Shown here piece after piece: positions 62,871-64,000 of a DNA stretch of 64,000 nt. Made by a program: the position numbers and the translations under genes. The notes under the pieces were generated by a model that was given only the letters and a program-made list of their open reading frames with translations, was not told where the DNA came from and did not search any database. Every line of letters begins with the position of its first letter. The first letter of the stretch is position 1. The stretch is taken from NCBI RefSeq assembly GCF_003697785.1, contig NZ_QOKZ01000004.1:248001-312000 (forward strand), written 5' to 3'. The DNA is from Paracoccus alkanivorans (GTDB taxonomy: Bacteria > Pseudomonadota > Alphaproteobacteria > Rhodobacterales > Rhodobacteraceae).

Positions 62871-63901
62871 GCAATGAGTCATCCGAGGAAAAGAACCTTC
62901 CGCCGAGCCAGCACAAGCTGCGAAAGGCTCGCGAGAAGGGGCAGGTTGTGACCTCGCGCGAGTCATTGACCTCTGTCACGACCGCGCTCGTCCTGATCTA
63001 TCTGTTCATGCGACGCGAGACCATCGGCGCCGATCTGCAAGCCCTGTTCACCATTCCCGCGGATCCGGCAATGAACTTCACCACGGAACTGGCCGGGAAG
63101 GCACGCGACAGCTTGGAGCTGGTGCTTCGCCTCCTGCTGCCAATCCTGATCGGTGTGATTGCCGTTGCGGTGCTGGGGGGGATGACGATCTCCGGCGGGC
63201 CGGTATTCTCGACGCATCCGCTGATCCCGGATTTCAACAAGCTGAACCCCGCAAGCGGTTTCAAGAAAATCCTTGGCCGGCGCGCGCTTATGGGCTTTCT
63301 GATGCATGTACTCCGTCTGGTAGCGCTGATCGTGGTGCCAGGGCTGCTGCTGTGGCAGCAACTCGGGATACTGATCGCCGCACCGCCTTGCGGCATGAGC
63401 TGCGCCGGCGGGGCGATCCACGCCATGATCATTCCGGTTCTGGGAGCGATTCTGGCCCTGCTGATCCTGGCGGCATTGTTCGATTATCTGGTCCAGCGGG
63501 CCGGCTTCATGCGCGAACAGCGCATGTCCATCACCGAGTTCAAACGCGAGATGAAGGATCAGGATGGCGATCCGCTGCTGAAAGGTCAGATGCGGTCGGA
63601 TCAGCGAGCCATGGTCGAACGCCCCACCGGCCTTGCGCAGGCCACGGTGATCATCCATGCCGCGTCGGATTTGGCCATCGGCCTGCGCTATGTCGAAGGG
63701 GATACACCCGCTCCTTTGATCGTGCTTCGGGCACAGGGGCGCGCATCGGTGTCGCGATTGCTGCGGGGGGCGAAGGTGCCCGTCAATGACGCCGCCTCGG
63801 CCGTCGCCCTGATCGCAAAGATTCCGGTCGGCGACTATGTCGTGGATGACGAACACATCCAGGCAATCGCCCCATATTTGAGAGCTCTCCACACGAGGTG
63901 A
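62867..63901 (+). CDS. sctU: Type III switch protein SctU without the NPTH motif
   Basis: A 344-residue FlhB/YscU-family protein. It has an N-terminal KNLPPSQHKLRKAREKGQVV, four membrane helices and a cytoplasmic domain with EFKREMKDQDGDPLLKGQMR. In the family a self-cleaving NPTH follows a short strand. Here the strand VIIH is followed by AASD (residues 265-268), then LAIGLRYVEGDTPAPLIV, which matches the family's region after NPTH. So the Asn-Pro cleavage site is missing. The switch from needle to effector export should depend on something else, or the protein is not cleaved. Last gene of block B. Confidence 0.93.
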   Translation: MSNESSEEKNLPPSQHKLRKAREKGQVVTSRESLTSVTTALVLIYLFMRRETIGADLQALFTIPADPAMNFTTELAGKARDSLELVLRLLLPILIGVIAVAVLGGMTISGGPVFSTHPLIPDFNKLNPASGFKKILGRRALMGFLMHVLRLVALIVVPGLLLWQQLGILIAAPPCGMSCAGGAIHAMIIPVLGAILALLILAALFDYLVQRAGFMREQRMSITEFKREMKDQDGDPLLKGQMRSDQRAMVERPTGLAQATVIIHAASDLAIGLRYVEGDTPAPLIVLRAQGRASVSRLLRGAKVPVNDAASAVALIAKIPVGDYVVDDEHIQAIAPYLRALHTR

Positions 63902-63975
63902 GACATCAAACCGACATATCCCAAGGATACCATCCGGAACGATATAAAACTAAGCTATTGATAACTGGTCAAATC

Positions 63976-64000
63976 ATGAGAGAGCCCACAACCACGGCGT
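63976..64000 (+). CDS. Possible start of a further gene, cut by the window end
   Basis: ATG at 63976 opens a frame MREPTTTA that runs off the window. The preceding 74 bases after sctU (63902-63975) are AT-richer than the operon, which could be a promoter. Only eight codons are visible, so this is a weak call. Confidence 0.2.

Noticed and set aside
63620..63631. RPTG (residues 252-255 of SctU) as a degenerate NPTH
   Set aside because: The flanking family strands align 13 residues later, at AASD, so RPTG is not the cleavage site.
40248..63901. A flagellar export cluster as an explanation for FlhA/FliI/FliP-type genes
   Set aside because: SctD, a lipoprotein SctJ, a secretin and the Rhc order are present, while no flagellin, hook, rod or motor genes are seen.

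Overview
The window is about 62% GC and almost fully coding. It looks like an alphaproteobacterium of the order Rhodobacterales, plausibly Paracoccus or a close relative. That placement rests on gene order (trkA-trkH-hfq-hflX), tightly overlapping ATGA/GTGA operons, a glycine-betaine demethylation cluster, and a hairpin/GGATATTTG/AAGAAG repeat that I recall as common in this order. Genus is inference. I saw no tRNA, rRNA, CRISPR array, transposase or integrase.

The left part (1-36.6 kb) is ordinary chromosome. It holds TelA and a DUF2927 lipoprotein; a small membrane-protein frame whose start codon seems to be ATC; a sugar kinase; hflX/hfq and the Trk potassium system; a SPOR protein; the nucleoside salvage operon cdd-deoA-deoB-add-upp; a malic enzyme-phosphotransacetylase fusion; propionyl-CoA synthetase; an AT-richer orphan gene; an Lrp regulator; a sulfate ABC transporter; a betaine-type ABC importer with a nitrilase-family hydrolase; the divergent gbcA-gbcB, GbdR-like regulator and dimethylglycine-dehydrogenase set; and an ArsR/SRPBCC pair with a palindromic operator.

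From 36.6 kb to the end the window is one accessory region: a complete-looking non-flagellar type III secretion system (T3SS) in two blocks. Block A (37.9-44.0 kb) carries a YscE-like chaperone, a 50-residue helical protein that may be the needle, SctD, two small proteins, SctV, a secretin and a lipoprotein. Block B (53.6-63.9 kb) carries an N0-type secretin fragment, two TPR-like chaperone candidates, two small glycine- or arginine-rich proteins, then SctI, J, K, L, N, O, Q, R, S, T and U, nearly all with 1-8 bp overlaps. The order matches the rhizobial Rhc type (nolB-rhcJ-nolU-nolV-rhcN-y4yJ-rhcQ-R-S-T-U).

The outer-membrane part is unusual. The secretin is of the Tad pilus CpaC kind, followed by a CpaD-like lipoprotein and a TadD-like TPR lipoprotein, while the N0 domain is on a separate gene 10 kb away. 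SctU lacks the NPTH self-cleavage motif and reads AASD at that position. Between the blocks lie two large divergent multidomain proteins built like polymorphic toxins, each followed by a likely immunity gene: a nonspecific nuclease with an SMI1/KNR4 protein, and a LysM/SH3 protein with a DUF6973-like end followed by a small exported protein. A further candidate substrate at the left edge carries a GDPH motif, the Asp-Pro self-cleavage site known from VWD/mucin domains and the rhizobial effector NopE1. Together these suggest a Rhc/Tad hybrid T3SS that may deliver toxins against bacteria, or against hosts with self-protection. The delivery idea is inference; the gene content is read directly.
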